From Bryoerythrophyllum caledonicum (taxonomy: Eukaryota > Streptophyta > Bryopsida > Pottiales > Pottiaceae), in the NCBI GenBank assembly GCA_963971425.1, contig OZ020515.1, positions 4,270,678-4,334,677 of the forward strand: a stretch of 64,000 nt of DNA, written 5' to 3'. The position numbers and the translations under genes were made by a program. Under the pieces are notes generated by a model, which saw nothing but the letters and a program-made list of their open reading frames with translations, was not told where the DNA came from and searched no databases. This document shows, piece after piece, positions 1-13,201 of the stretch. Positions within the stretch are counted from its first letter, which is position 1; each line of letters opens with the position of its first letter.

Positions 1-1100
1 AATGGTCTTGGGCCCTACTCGATGCAAGCTAAAGCTCTCCCATAGTACCCTAAGTTCTTAAAGAGTCGACCAATAGTAACCCACACCTTTCCCAAGCCAA
101 GTCACCCTCTCTTCTCCAATCACCAACAAAAGACCATAAATTAGAGAATGACATGCAGGGTGACCCCATTTCACGTTCATAAAAGTTTGTTTGGGCTTTC
201 CTAAAAGTAAAGGGAGGTGATTCCACATGTCACTTCAAATGTTATAGTCTTATGATAGTAACTGGGACCACATGCACATGATGATTTGGCTTGGGAAAAG
301 TGTAGGGAACTAGCGATCAACTTTTTGGGAACTTGCGGTACTCCGAGGGAGCTTTAGCATGCCCAAGAGCATTGATTGCCACTACTAATGCATTTCATTG
401 GTGCAAAAAAGTGAGCATGAGACTCTTGACAATCTAATATGGTGCATAAAAAAATCTCACATTATCTTGCATGTCTAACATCTTCTCTTTCCCAAAGTGG
501 AAGCACTTTCAAGAAAAATCTATTGATTCAAAAATGTTATAGATCTTGTTTACATTACCAAAAAGGAAATTATCCACTTTTAGTATGGGTTCAAATTGCC
601 CATGTTCTTTGGAAGGGATAATCCTCTTGAACCCATGCCCACCAAAACCTCACAAATTAGACAGAAATCACCGCTTTGCATTTGCAATTGGGTCAGTAAT
701 TCATCTTGGGTTTTGCTCCAAATCGGTTACATTTGCAATTCTCAAGTTCAAATTCGCCCTCACTTGAGGTGCATTCCTGAATGCGGATGGTTTTTTCCTC
801 AACTTCTTTGGGTGTGAATTTGTGAAGTTAGAGTTCTCTGGATTTTGTTGGAGGCAAAGTTGTAGGTTTTGATGGTCTGGAATTTTTGGAATTTAAAATC
901 TCCATTCCAATTTGAATGAAATGACGTTTGAAGTTTTGAAAAATACTTAAAATTGAATAAGTAATTGCAATTTGAATTTTGGGCCTAAACCATGGTTGAC
1001 CGATTCACTAAACATAGAAGTTATTTGCACTCCACAAGTTTTGGCACTATGATGTACACCCTAAGTGGAATTTTGAGAATTATTAAGGAGACTTAATATT
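1..1100. other. Non-coding stretch, nothing recognised
   Basis: AT-rich sequence with only short, overlapping open frames that lack recognisable motifs. I see no exon pairs, terminal repeats or RNA gene here. It lies beyond the 3' side of the minus-strand TNL gene. Confidence 0.4.
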
Positions 1101-1109
1101 TAATATGAA

Positions 1110-1540
1110 AAAAATAATGTTTTCTTTAGAAAATCACAATAATTTCATATTTTCACCCAAAAAAAGTCTATGATTTTTGTGACATAAACAAGACATGTGA
1201 TCTCATCTCAAAAAAACGAAATGAAAAATTTCCACTCATAATAAATGAAAAATTAGAGCACACAGTAGAATGGAAATTAGAATTGATGCCATAGTCATAG
1301 GCTCCGTTGTTCTAGGCTTAAATACAACACCATACATGTAGAATAATGTAGCCACCAGCAAAGTCGTTCTCACGTTTAATGGTTAAATGCTCTACCTAGG
1401 AATATGGACCTTAGTTTGTTTGCACAAGAATAGCGAAGTCGGTAGTAACAATACACTTGAGCATATTAGAGCATGGCTACCACGCCTTGGAACCATTGCG
1501 CAAACAAGCTTGCTGAGAATTTAGTTGACGGGGAGCTCCC
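1110..1540. repeat. TNL-flank repeat, left copy
   Basis: This segment matches 62,640-63,050 in the same orientation over several hundred bases, including the shared strings accatacatgtagaat and gagaatttagttgacgg. At the right edge the matching copy abuts a broken TNL gene, so the repeat is probably the 3' flank of an ancestral TNL unit that was duplicated. A shorter, more diverged piece lies near 51,820-51,900. No coding potential is evident. Confidence 0.7.
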
Positions 1541-3907
1541 CACCACGATGGATATTCAGGACAACAAATATAGAAGGACGCCAATTTTTTTGCAAATACA
1601 CGGAAACTTGGTATAAGCTTGACCGGGCGCCAAACATTTTGGAGTAGGTTGGTCATTGGGTAGGCTCGTCAGATCCTGAGCTCTTATGCGATGTATTGGA
1701 ATAATTCTTTTATGCTCTACTGCGCAAAATGTGTTGCAAAAATAGTTGTATGTCGTGCGTTCCCCGAGGTTCTTGTTGGAATAGCCTGGCATGGTCCTAC
1801 TAGAGTTTGGTTGCCCAAAATGGTCACTGTCCACGCATCTGGCGCGACTTTTTATGACGTCCTCTAAACCGTCCAGAGCAATGCCATGCTCTTGTGCACA
1901 TGAAGGTGGAAGGGAAGCTCTTTGCTTCATTAGAAGCAACCCTATCGTCCTTCACTTATGCAAAATGTGGAAATGGATGATTTTCCTCGTTGTTGGTGAT
2001 CAAATTGACTCAACTGCTTCTAAAATGCTTGAAATAGTAAGTGAGAAGCGACAAGGTTGTTGATAGTACTTGTTGCAGTATGACTATCTCAATGAACTCT
2101 ACTTTCAAATCAGTCCTTATATTCCAAAAGCTTCAACCAGAAAAAACCATCCAACATTCAAGCCTATAAGCATTGATTGTCACAATACAAAGTGCTAAAA
2201 CTCATCATGTGTGTAACACTCTAACTTGTTAGAAGAACTCCATCTATCATTACATCTTGGGTGTAATTTGCGTACATGAAGTTGATGAGATTAGTCTTAA
2301 TTTTCAAGGCTTCTGTAGTTTCATGCTTGTCAAAACAATTGAGATTTTAGATTCCATGTTACACTATATGTACAAGTGTTTAGAGAAGGCTCCCAAAACT
2401 TTGCCAATTGAGTTGCAATCTAGTTCATCGTTTTGGTAGTTTGGAAAGTACTCTCTAAAGCTATACACATACTAGACATAATAAAAGATCATTGAATTCC
2501 ATTAGCGGATTGGAAGGTAGGTCACTGATAAATTGAACTTAAGTTGCCGTGATGATTCAGAATCAACACAAATATAGGTGTACACTACGCCGAGAGCTCA
2601 AAACCTCCAAAAAGCGACTACAACCAGGCCCTTCAAGCAAGTTTAAGCTGAAAGCCCAAAACGTAAGATTGCACATATGTCGACTTACCTCGGAATTGCA
2701 TTATCAAGGTGCCAATTTAATGCCACAATTATCAATGGCATCTGCTCCAAGAGCTGCAAAAAGCACTAATAACACCATTTAACTTGATCGTATGCACGCA
2801 ACTCCTCAAAGCAAAAGAAATCAATTGGCAACTACAACTTTCCGTCAACCTCTTTTAGAAATTCAAGGTCCATCAACCTCAAAAGTGATATCTAAGGATC
2901 GAAATGTCAAGAAGGGTGCTCTGTCCACAACACAGGTACTAAAATTCAATAAAAAATGACAAGTTTTTATCTATCATTTTGGCGTAGGTTAATAAAAGAA
3001 ATCTAAAAAATATAACAAAATGTGGTATATTAATATGTGTATTATAGGTAGAGCAAGTTCTTACCTCTTTGGTGGTTTTGATGTTTGATATTTTGAGAGA
3101 CAAGTTCTTCGGCAACTTGGAATCAATGTGACAATGCAGAAAGTTCCAAGTTAGAGAAAGAAATATTCAAGAGGATTATATGATATAAGTTCATTACATG
3201 CATGCCATGTTATGGTAACAACCATTGCAAACTGTTCATAGCAAAACAAGGAGCTATTTGTGCATACTGTTAAACCAAACTTCAACAACAAAAATTCACA
3301 AAGCGCTCAAATAGCTATTTCAACAACTACAAAACCTCCACCCTCACGAGAGAAAAGAGACTTCAAAATCTTAGCAACCAACCAAAAGAAAGAAGATTGC
3401 CAGGAAATTGACCAACACTATATCACTCCGATGCGTGTCTAGAGACATACAAGCAAACGTGCGAGAGATATAAAGAAACATGCACGACGAGATCGAGTCC
3501 ATGGCACGAGCCAAACAAACCAGGCATTCAACAAAGCAGTCAAAGAAGGCAAGCTATGTTGAAAAGTGAAAGAAAGGCAAATCCATGATTTTGGCTCCCC
3601 ATATACATAAGAAAATGGTTTGCATTACAAGTATACGTAGTTCTTTATCATAGATGTGGATAAGCTCTCAAGATCAACTCTGATGTTGCACTAACACAAA
3701 TTTCTTCTTCTATAATGAACGCTTAGAAAAACTATGTCCTCGTATATTATTATCCACAATACTCAAGAACTTGGGTTTTCCTCCTCTAATGCAAACACCT
3801 ACCACGCCTTTCATTGGTGCAATTAATAAAGTCCTGTTGTTTGACACTAAACATGGAACAAACTTCAAGATGGATTTGAAAGAAGAAAAGACCTACATAT
3901 CTACAAA
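1541..3907. other. Region downstream of the TNL gene, no gene recognised
   Basis: Mostly AT-rich with scattered short frames. The corresponding interval is missing from the right-hand TNL copy, so it may belong to the 3' untranslated region or flank of the TNL unit. No terminal repeats or known domains seen. Confidence 0.4.
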
Positions 3908-6900
3908 CTATCCTATTTGGCGCAATAGTTCCCTACCATAAGAATTAAGTTCTTCCCTTGAACATACCTTTTCAAAGGACACTGGCCAATGATCAACTCC
4001 AGAACCATCAAATGAAACCTTAATCAAAGCTCTAAGATCCCAAAATGTATTTGGTGGCCTCGTAAGATTTCGGCACCCAGATAAATCCAAAAGTTCCAAC
4101 GAGCTCAACCAAGCAAATGACTCGAGCAAACCTTCAATTCCAGATTCCTCCAAGTCTAGAATCATCAAAGTTCCAAGGGCTCCAAATGAATCAGGTAGCT
4201 CCATCAAATTTGAACATCCTGCCATATCCAATCTCTCCAATGCCCTCAAACTTCCTAAGGACTCCGGCAACCCTTCAATTCCTGAGTTGCTCAGGACTAG
4301 AGTCCTCAAAGTTCCAAGGGCTACAAATGAATCTGGTAGCTTCTTCAAATTTGAACATCCCGCCATATCCAATCTCTCCAATGACGTCAAACTTCCAAAG
4401 GACTCCGGCAAGCCTTCAATTCCTGAGTTGTTCAGGACTAGGATCCTCAAAGTTCCAAGGGCTCTAAATGAATGTGGTAGCTCCTTGAAATTTGAACATC
4501 CCGCCATATCCAATCTCTCCAATGACCTCAAACTTCCAAAGGACTCCGGCAAGACTTCAATTCCTGAGTTGTTTAGGGCTAGGGTCCTCAAAGTTCCAAG
4601 GGCTCCAAATGATTTTGGTAGCGAACATAATTGTTCACTAAATCTCAAATTCAACATTGCCAACTTGCTCGCATTTCCAATGGACTCACACAAAGCCCGA
4701 AAATTACAACCTCCTAATTCCAAGATCACCAACTCACTACTCTCAGGGATTGGAAGGAAACTTGATATTGTAGTTCTTGAGTATTGATTCCAAGAAAACC
4801 ACTTCAAGTTATTTGGAAGGGACAATTTTGTCATTGTATTTAACGAACATCTCATTATGCGCAGCTCTTTCAAACCAGATAAATCAAGTCCAATTGAAGG
4901 ATTTTCCATCTTATCATTTGAAGCCGCATTAATGACCAAAGTTTGCAAGAACTTAGGCAAGTTCTGCACATTCAAACATACCACAATCAAATGGAAATAG
5001 AGCTTTTAAATACTTGCAACGAAGAGAAACCCCACAAACACTATGTTATCATTACATGCATGTGATGGATATATATTACAGATGAAAGTCTAATAATTAT
5101 GGAACGGATTAGTACACATTTATCAATCATGAAGTGATAGTAAACAAGCATTATCAAAATAAATTTTTGTGAATCTAAGAGTTCAAGTCTCCAAAACTAC
5201 ATTCACAACGGAATAGAACAAATTCTATCCTTACAATCAAAGCTTCAAATATAAATGGATCTTAACATTGATTAACATACCTCACAATTTGTTAACAACT
5301 TTGAAGATTCCGGTTTCCATAGGCGTCTTGTCACTCCCTCTCTTGCTTCTTCCTTCCAATCCAATTGCACGTCCCATGTCCCGCAAGTGGTCATGCATGC
5401 TAAAACATCTATTTCCATCCACTTCCACCAAAGCCTTTTCCACAAGGCTTCGAACACCTAGTGTGGCAATCAACAAACCTTGAGACCTCCAAACTTCAAT
5501 GGCCAAATCTTTGGACTTTCCAAGTAGAGCACAAGCAACATCCAAAAACATCTCTTTATGTGAAGCTTGTAAAGAATCATAGCTTATCCGAAGGCACTCA
5601 TCCACTATAGAGCCACATTCAAGTCTCTTCAACACATCTTTCCATATATCCATGTCCTCTTCATCCTTCAAAAGAGCTCCACAAACTTTTAGAACCAATG
5701 GAACTCCACCACATCCTTTGGTGATACATGACACCAATTCTTCAAGCTCTTGGTCAATTTGGACCTTACTCGCAAATGCATGAGAAGTAAATAGTCCTCT
5801 AGAATCCTCATAGTCCAACCGTTGGACATCATGGACATACACCTCACTAGTCACGTCAAATGACTCTGCTTTCTCAAGTAGACGCTTGTTACGAGATGTG
5901 ATGATGCACATGCTTCCACCAGATAACATCTTGCAAGATACCAAGAATTCCATTCCAACTTTCTCAGAGACATCATCCAATACCACAAGAATCTTCTTCT
6001 TACATAATCTCTCCTCAAGAACAACTTTTCCCATTGATTTGTCTTCAATTCCAATTGATCCACTCTTACACAAGTCCTTCAAAATGCGGCTTTGCACATT
6101 CGCTATGCCACCTTGCATCACCTTGTCTTTCACATCTTCAACAAAAGTACTTGTTGCAAACCTTGAACTCAAACGATTATATAACTCCCTTGCTAGAGTT
6201 GACTTCCCAATTCCACCCGTTCCCCATAGCCCCAACATCAAAACGCTCTTCTCTTCCTCAAGTCTTTGAATAATCTCTTGTGCTATTATATCGACCCCAA
6301 TGACATGTTCTCCGACATGCAATGGAAGTGGCTTATTGGCCCATTCAAATATCCTTCCCACAATTTCATTCACGATATCTTTCTCCAACCTACAAATCAA
6401 AAACATCATATCAAATCCATAGTGAAATATTAAATGGGCGCAATGTATCCTCCCTCATCCTTTAAACACTTCTCACCTTTTATCTCCTTCATTATACTCC
6501 CAACCATTCAACTTTGAGCCTTTCTCCAAATCCTTTCTCCATTGTTCAATGAGAGACGCATTATGTCTTTCCTTCAACTTTACATATCCACTTGCCATCC
6601 GACCTTTCTCCAGAAACCGCACTTCCCAAGGCTCAATTTTGTAGAACACTGGAAGAACTTTCACACCAGGAATCTCCAATATGACATGTAGTTCTCTCAA
6701 ACACCACTCCGATTGCGCATAATTCTCTGAAAAGATGACAACTAGAATTGGTGTTGTCTTTATGGCATGCTCAATGCATGTCCAAGAGTCTTCACCCTTA
6801 TCAATGGATGCACAATCAAGAAACGGCCGCAACCCAGCATACTCCAAGCCGTCATATAGAAACCCCACAAATACGGTTTTTGTGTCGGGGCCTCGATGAC

Positions 6901-6937
6901 TAATGAAAACATCATAGTTCTCAAATACTTCTCAAGA
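3908..6937 (-). CDS. TIR-NBS-LRR disease resistance protein (three visible exons)
   Basis: Intracellular plant immune receptor of the TNL class, expected to sense pathogen effectors. TIR exon about 6937-6477 begins with YDVFISHRGPDTK and ends at AAAAG|GTGAGAAG. An 87-bp intron ends in TTTGTAG, and the NB-ARC exon runs 6389-5281 with P-loop GLWGTGGIGKSTLA, kinase-2 KKILVVLDDVSE, RNBS-B SMCIITSRNK, GLPL GCGGVPLVLKVCGALL and MHD SMHDHLRDMG. The LRR exon starts near 4963 after TGTGCAG and ends with a stop at 3908. Oddities: the TIR frame meets a stop just upstream of EVFENYDVF with no ATG, so a first exon is missing or lost; and an in-frame TGA sits immediately before the donor GAG|GTATGT after the NB-ARC domain. 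Either another donor is used, a TIR-NBS protein is made, or the gene is damaged. Family assignment is firm; intactness is not. Confidence 0.9.
4130..4690 (-). repeat. Tandem 141-bp LRR-coding repeats
   Basis: Inside the LRR exon a 47-residue unit (two leucine-rich repeats, with SGIEGLPESFGSL and LERLDMAGCSNL) recurs about four times. The string ttccaagg recurs at 4171, 4312, 4453 and 4594, an exact 141-bp period without indels. The units are nearly identical, which suggests recent duplication or gene conversion within the ligand-sensing part of the receptor. Confidence 0.9.
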
Positions 6938-9900
6938 CAACAAAAGATTGAAGATTAGTTTCAATGTCCCACCAATTCACTTCAACAATCACATGTCTAG
7001 AATGACTTGAAGGCATTGATACCAAGAGTTTAGGCCTAGTTTCCAAAATAAATAAGTAAAATTGGCCCTAAACATCTCTTTGTATCTATAATTAGCTTTA
7101 AGAGGGAAAAATGGCAGCTCAAAAAGATAGGCTAGCCTTCCTCACTTTCAAAGGCAACTAAGACTAGTACTAGTTTAACTTCAAAGATTATCAAAATAGG
7201 ATTCTTGTCCATTCACCACCAAGCTACTCCATCAATATAGAAGGTATTGAGAGAGAGGAAAGAATAGTACAATAAACTTCAGAATTGGTATCCCATTAGA
7301 ACCCAAAGTGATTATACAAAATAAATGGATGGTAGAATAATCCCCTTACCTCCACTTGTGGGCAACCTTTTTGAGGGCCAAACATCACTCGCCATGGCTG
7401 CGGTGACACTAACACTAGTGTTGCCCTGCAATCAATAAGAAAATAGAAATAAATTGACAATATTAACAAGAAATCATACACGCCTGTGATTGTCCAGCCC
7501 CACATAAACCATGCACTTCATTCTATATGGAAATCATCATCATTTAAATCATGAGCTATTATTGTCAACATAATTCAAACATGGTCAAAGATAGGAATGA
7601 ACATGTGATGAAAACTCACAAAGAATTGGCTTGCTGCTTTCCTACACTACTTTTTGCACCAAGCAAGTCCCATTTGTAATGACTACTTCAAAGCGCATGT
7701 GCACATTTCTCTTCCGATGCCATGCTTGTCAGACACACCGACGTTGTCTTCATGATTATTAGAATGAAAACAAACTCATAAGACTTGGTGGCAATAAATG
7801 CAACAACCACCAACCAAGAACCTAGAAACAACCCTAACTTTGAGAATCTAATTCTCATGATACTCTCAAATACGATTGGATATGCAAAATAATGAAGTTC
7901 AAATATTTAATTTGGCAACACTAATGACAATAACAGTCATGAGAATATCACCATTTACATAATTCTATGATGCACATTTGATAATGACAAGAATTGTGTT
8001 ATTTCAACACCCCATAACAGAGAAAGAACACACTTCTAAAAGCTAATCCACAAATAGGCCTCCAAAAGCTTGAAAAGAGTTTATGAAACCCTAAGCTAGA
8101 CCATATTCTTGAACTCAAAAACCAATAAATACTGATACCAAGGTCATCACCCACATGACATCAAGCATGTCAACATGTGCCTAAGAAACCTCACCATCGC
8201 TTAGTGAACACACCAACAAGTAAAAAAGAAGAGAAGTGGTATATAGAATAGGGTGTCACTTCTAAACTGTCTTCATAATTAAGACTTGTACAATTGGTAT
8301 TTAACACCATAATTTCCTTTGACCATTTCACACTGCCAGCATTGCAATATTGCCAAATCTAGTGTAAATTATACAAAAGAACGAGAAAGACATCATTGTA
8401 GCCATTCATTGTTGGATCTTGAGCTAAATGAATAAATCACATGCTCACAAGAGATGGAGCACATTTAAAACAATTGTACAATAGTTCAAAAATTTGCCAA
8501 TGCACATTCTAAATTTTTTTGTGAGCTGAGTTAATATCCGAATGAGCACCCAAAAAACCAATAAGAAGGTTGATACCACATTTTGCTGTTGAAATAAATG
8601 AAATAATAAAAGTAAAAGTATCCAATTTTTAAGTCATGAAAGACATCATTATTTTGTACCTTGCTCCACTCTATGATCAACTTGGGATTAAAATGACCAA
8701 CTTGGGATTAAAATTGTCTTTTACACTTAAGAGAAGATCCACCTTTGACAATCTCAAAGTAAACTATCTTATTTATTTGTAGTAAAAATCTGAAAGTCCA
8801 TAGAAGCTTCTAGCCACGCAAATTGCACTTATAAAGGCATAACGCCTTTTTTTTTTTTAAAATTTTAAGAGGTTCACATATTCCCATATGCCACTGCTAT
8901 GCTAGATATCTAAAACAATCAGATATTTAAAGAGAAACAAGAATTCGCTGACAAGTATCCATCCAAAAAACTTTTGAAAGCTACAAAGGATGTGGATACA
9001 AAAAATCATCACTACATTCAAGAGCTCAAGCAAAAAACCTCACCATCATCAAAGGAGAAACACCGAAAACCTAGATAGGAAGATATCCAGGGTAAATAGT
9101 TACGGTGGTTGTAGGACATACCATGTTTGCCAACCCTGCATCTGCGACCACAACAAAGAAGATCAGTATACAAATCACAATCTCAATAAGAAAAAAAGTC
9201 ACAGCAACTCCCTCCTCACCAATACGATTCCTACCATTGTCATGCAACAGAGAGCAAACCCACTGGATAATAAGTTCTGCAATCTAAACCTCCAAACAAG
9301 CATCCATGTAAACTTCACCCAAACATCCCAACTTCACAACATGAATACAGTGAGTATGCGGTCAAACACCCAATCCACGAAATCAACAAGGAACTCGCAC
9401 AGCATAGCATATCAAACTCTTACAAAACACCAACTCAAGAACACGAGAAATGACTTACAACCTAGTGATAGTGCGGAAAAGTCATCAGACATGTTTCTGC
9501 ACCTCGCATGGCAAAAGGAAAACCAATATGCTATTTCCACATCTCACATGAGAGGAAGATACAAACAAACACTTCCAAAACTGACTGACAAGCAAAGCCT
9601 ATCCAAAAAGCTTTCACAACCCCACACATGAGAAGCCCAAAACCCTAACCATCTCAATTTGTGAAACAGGAGAACGAACATACGAACATCATCACCGACA
9701 TGTGAGCAAACTCAACCAGACAACCTCAGCGTCGCCAAAACAGCAACACCGACAAACTGAGAAGAAGATAACTGGAGTAATGGTTAGGGACGTACCACAC
9801 TCGCCAGTTGCTCCACTTCTGCAACCACAACAACAGATATCAGTGCAGAAATCACGATCTGAACGAAAAGAAAGACCAAAGAAACTCCCTCTTCACCGAC

Positions 9901-10477
9901 ACAAAGAGTTGCACCTAAAATCCATCTCAAAAAAAAAGCTAGAAAACCCACCAAACATACCCTACCATGAAAACCCAGGAACAAACCATCCACGTCCACT
10001 TCACCAGGCCATCCATCAATCCAACCAGAGACAACCCAAACCATAAGTTACTACACTCACACGAAAGCTTAAGAAGAAGCTGACAATGGTACCGACAAGT
10101 CACGGTCGACGACTCACCTGAAGTTTCTGGAAGAAGCGAAGCTGTGGCAGTTCAAGTGAGAGGATGGCGATCTGCGAGAGAAGGTGAGCTGCAACCGCAA
10201 GAAAGACGATGTTCTGTGAAGGAAAGTGAAAGAGTGTGCAAATAGTTCGATGGAAGCGTACTTGAGACTGGGTACTGCACAAAAGCAACTGTACGATGGG
10301 TATAGATGATGTTCGACGTAATCTATGAATTTCATGGATTATGCAGGGGAAAGTCTAGATCTGAGGTACGTGGGTTTTGTTGGTCGCCAGGCTTGACCGG
10401 GTCTGGAGGCGTTGGTTCGCGGTCTCCGGTGACCGTGGGTGCATTATTGTCATGTGTCCAGTAAAGTCAAGAAGGAA
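6938..10477. other. TNL upstream region, no gene recognised
   Basis: This should hold the promoter, and possibly a first exon, of the minus-strand TNL gene, but I could not fix either. Two features stand out. A diverged direct duplication pairs about 9,090-9,215 with 9,770-9,895 (shared core of tctgc.accacaacaa plus actccctc.tcacc). A short direct repeat of caacttgggattaaaat lies at 8,680-8,715. The open frames at 8,990-9,631 and 9,702-10,046 are Lys/Gln/His-rich with no domain and are not convincing genes. Confidence 0.4.
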
Positions 10478-10725
10478 TATTGAGGGTCCATTTCAAACCG
10501 GCACTTGTATTACCCAAAACATGGTCAAGCTTGACGTAACCCTTAGAAGCTGAAGCTGTGTGACTTATTTGCTCTAACACCAACTGTACTAGAATGAACT
10601 CATTGTTGTTGCATTCTAAATTACAAACACCACTACGTTTGACGCTCACTTTGCGGCACTCATCGTCTTGAGAGGTGTAACGAATAACCATCCTCCAAGA
10701 ATTGCAACAAATGAAGCGGTATTAA

Positions 10726-11673
10726 CCCCTAAGGTACCGTGACAGTTTTACACCAAAAACACTTCAAAATTGTTGGATTCTAGTGCAATGAACAAAGAAG
10801 GAAACAAAAACTTTGATTTCTAGTTCTGACCGTAGGATCTCAATAAAGATTTACTAAGTAATATGTAAACAAAATTTCTTAAACTTTGACTGCACGGATT
10901 GAATGATTATAGTGTTTGAAGTCAAGTACCTCGTTCATTTTCTTCCCTACATATAGTGGATCAGCAGACTTTGACTTCACCTCGTGTTGAAGTTTTGCAC
11001 TACACGAGGTCTAAATCCATTACTACCTTGTTAAGCATGATGTTAGTTCCATATACACCAATTTTTAGAGGTAAAGGAGGAGTGTAGCATATTCAAAACA
11101 ACTGTGCAAGGAGTGGAGGTTTGAAATTTGCCAATTCACACTTTAAATTTTTGTGAAATTAATGTGTTTTTGATTAATAATCAGAATGGTCCATAAGAAG
11201 GTTTACACCACATATTGTTGTGGAAAAAAATGAAAAGTGAAAAATATAAAGATATCTAGGTTTTATGTGGAAAAGAAGAAGATTTTTTGGTACCTTGCCT
11301 GAGAATGAATGACAATGTGTGAAAATGTTTAACTTGGGTTGGTATGCTATTTTTCACTAAAGACAAGAACTTTTTTTGGACAATATGAAGGGAAATAATA
11401 TTACTTGCGATTATTGAAAATCTCACATTCAATAGAGTGTTCTAGCAAAAGTTTTTGGAGGTGCCCAAGGTGCCCGCTCTCCCTATTTGAAATTCAAATT
11501 CCTATAACTTTTTCATCAAATGTCCTATTGAGGAAAAAAATTGTTTTCCCACTAAGGTCTTGGTAATGCCTTTTTAAAAGTAAAAATTTCAAAGAAAAAT
11601 GTTGCAAATTGACACCATAGGAACCTGACCAAATTTTCAAAAAGCCCATTTTTGACACTTGGTCCTTTAGGGG
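10726..11673 (+). mobile_element. piggyBac-like MITE (TTAA target), copy 1
   Basis: A 948-bp element flanked by TTAA on both sides (10722-10725 and 11674-11677), with ends CCCCTAAGG and CCTTTAGGGG. The uninterrupted paralogous site at about 32,507 reads ggtatgaatgaaatgaatgacc where this copy reads ggta-TTAA...TTAA-agaaatgattgacc, so the insertion ends are supported by an empty site. It has no coding capacity. TTAA target use and CCC-type ends are typical of piggyBac elements; membership is inferred from that. Confidence 0.8.
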
Positions 11674-11767
11674 TTAAAGAAATGATTGACCAACATTTTT
11701 TAATGCTTCTAAACATGTTATGATCGATATGTGTGGACATTAATTCCGAACGTGCTCTTTAACTTAA

Positions 11768-12611
11768 CCTCTAACTGACTGGGACTTGTGCTTCACGATT
11801 AAGACATTCAATTACTATTTTCAACCGTAGGATCTTTAAGATAACTGTTAAAAGAAGACACCTTGAAAATATGACTATGCAGATTGCTAGATACATGCAT
11901 TTGAAGAGGGCAAAATTGTTTTTTCCTATTGCGCCTGGACAGGGCAAAATTGTTTTTTGCCATTGCGCCAGGACAGGGCCAGTGTACTTTGACTCAAGAT
12001 AATGGCATATTTTTCAACTACACATTGCATAAGGCTCAATAGATCTATGTTCTACCTTATATTAGGTCATTGCACGCCAAAAATCACAAATAATGGAGGT
12101 GTTAACAAGAAGAAAAATGGAATTGCAATGACTAGGGGTATAGAAAGTGCCCTTTAGTTAGGAAAGAAATTTTATCTTTTAATTAGAGAAATAATTTTTG
12201 GATCTCAAATCCAAACGATGGATAGAATTATCATGACTAATTCTAACAATTGAAAAAATAATTTTTAAAAAAGAGTGAAATTCTTAATTTCTATGCATTT
12301 TTAAGTTAAAACAATAAAGGTTGCCAAGAACTTTCCTTCACACTACCCATCTCAAAAAAGTGCAATTGTCAACTCTACAATAGCACTATTCATATGTATA
12401 GTATCCTGCCAAGGTGCCAAAATAAACATGCTTCTTATGTTTGAAGCACCATAACTTTTTCTCTGTAAGTCCCAAAAAAAAAAATCCCCCAAAAATAACC
12501 CGTGTTTCTACTCTCACTAAAATATTTCAAGAAGTTATCTTCAAAAATGGATTTTTAGGAACCTGCCCAAAATCGATTTGTACCCTGCAGGTACAAATGG
12601 TCCTTTAGGGG
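11768..12611 (+). mobile_element. TTAA-flanked MITE, second subfamily
   Basis: An 844-bp element between TTAA at 11764-11767 and 12612-12615, ends CCTCTAACTGAC and GTCCTTTAGGGG. Its interior differs from copy 1. The paralogous empty site near 32,595 reads ctttttcacTTATtcctaaaag against ctctttaacTTAA...TTAAtcccacaag here. A truncated relative lies at 52,183-52,856. Non-coding. Confidence 0.75.
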
Positions 12612-12848
12612 TTAATCCCACAAGTGAACCTTGTCATCAGATCATGGACGGTGAACCTGGAAACCTTCAATTGTGCATGTTCCAATATTCCCAGAGTTGT
12701 ATTTGCCATGCAAAACAATGCAAATTATCAATTATGAGCATCATGTTTGTTGAGATTAGAGTAGAAAATGAACATGCATTTTGAACAGATGTTTCAAAAT
12801 TCTACAGATTAATAAGGGACATACCAACTGTGATTCTCGCGTTGTGTA

Positions 12849-13201
12849 AGGTAAGCCCCCCTAATATCGACAAGTTAAGGAATGTGCATATATGGAGAGA
12901 GGAGATAATTATACTATTATTTTTCAGTGATAGCCAATAGAATTACAATTCCCACCGAAATAATTTCATATTTTTCCAATGAAAACTCAATTAGTTATGA
13001 GTTTTCAAATTGTGCAGCCATGTTTAGTGGTTGGCTAGCAGTAGGTAACCCCATAACCAACGACCAAAAGTAAGGATCTTGACTAATAGCAAACCTCCAT
13101 TTGGAGCTGAGTTGGTGATAATGGGATGGAAGAGGGTTGGATATACCCCAATTTTACAGGCGTTCGCTATGAGTTTCTGTTGGTTATGGGGAGGCTTACC
13201 T
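12849..13201 (+). mobile_element. TA-flanked MITE, copy 1
   Basis: A 353-bp element with inverted ends AGGTAAGCCCCCC and GGGGAGGCTTACCT, flanked by TA. Related copies are at 31,692-32,019 and 61,028-61,384. The TA duplication suggests a Tc1/mariner-type (Stowaway-like) mobiliser. No ORF of note. Confidence 0.8.

Noticed and set aside
4117-4787. Open frames of 116 and 166 codons on the plus strand
   Set aside because: They are antisense shadows of the repetitive LRR exon; the minus strand carries clear LRR consensus.
8990-10046. Candidate protein genes of 213 and 114 codons
   Set aside because: Lys/Gln/His-rich with no domain and overlapping alternative frames; the region contains a diverged DNA duplication that does not keep a common frame.
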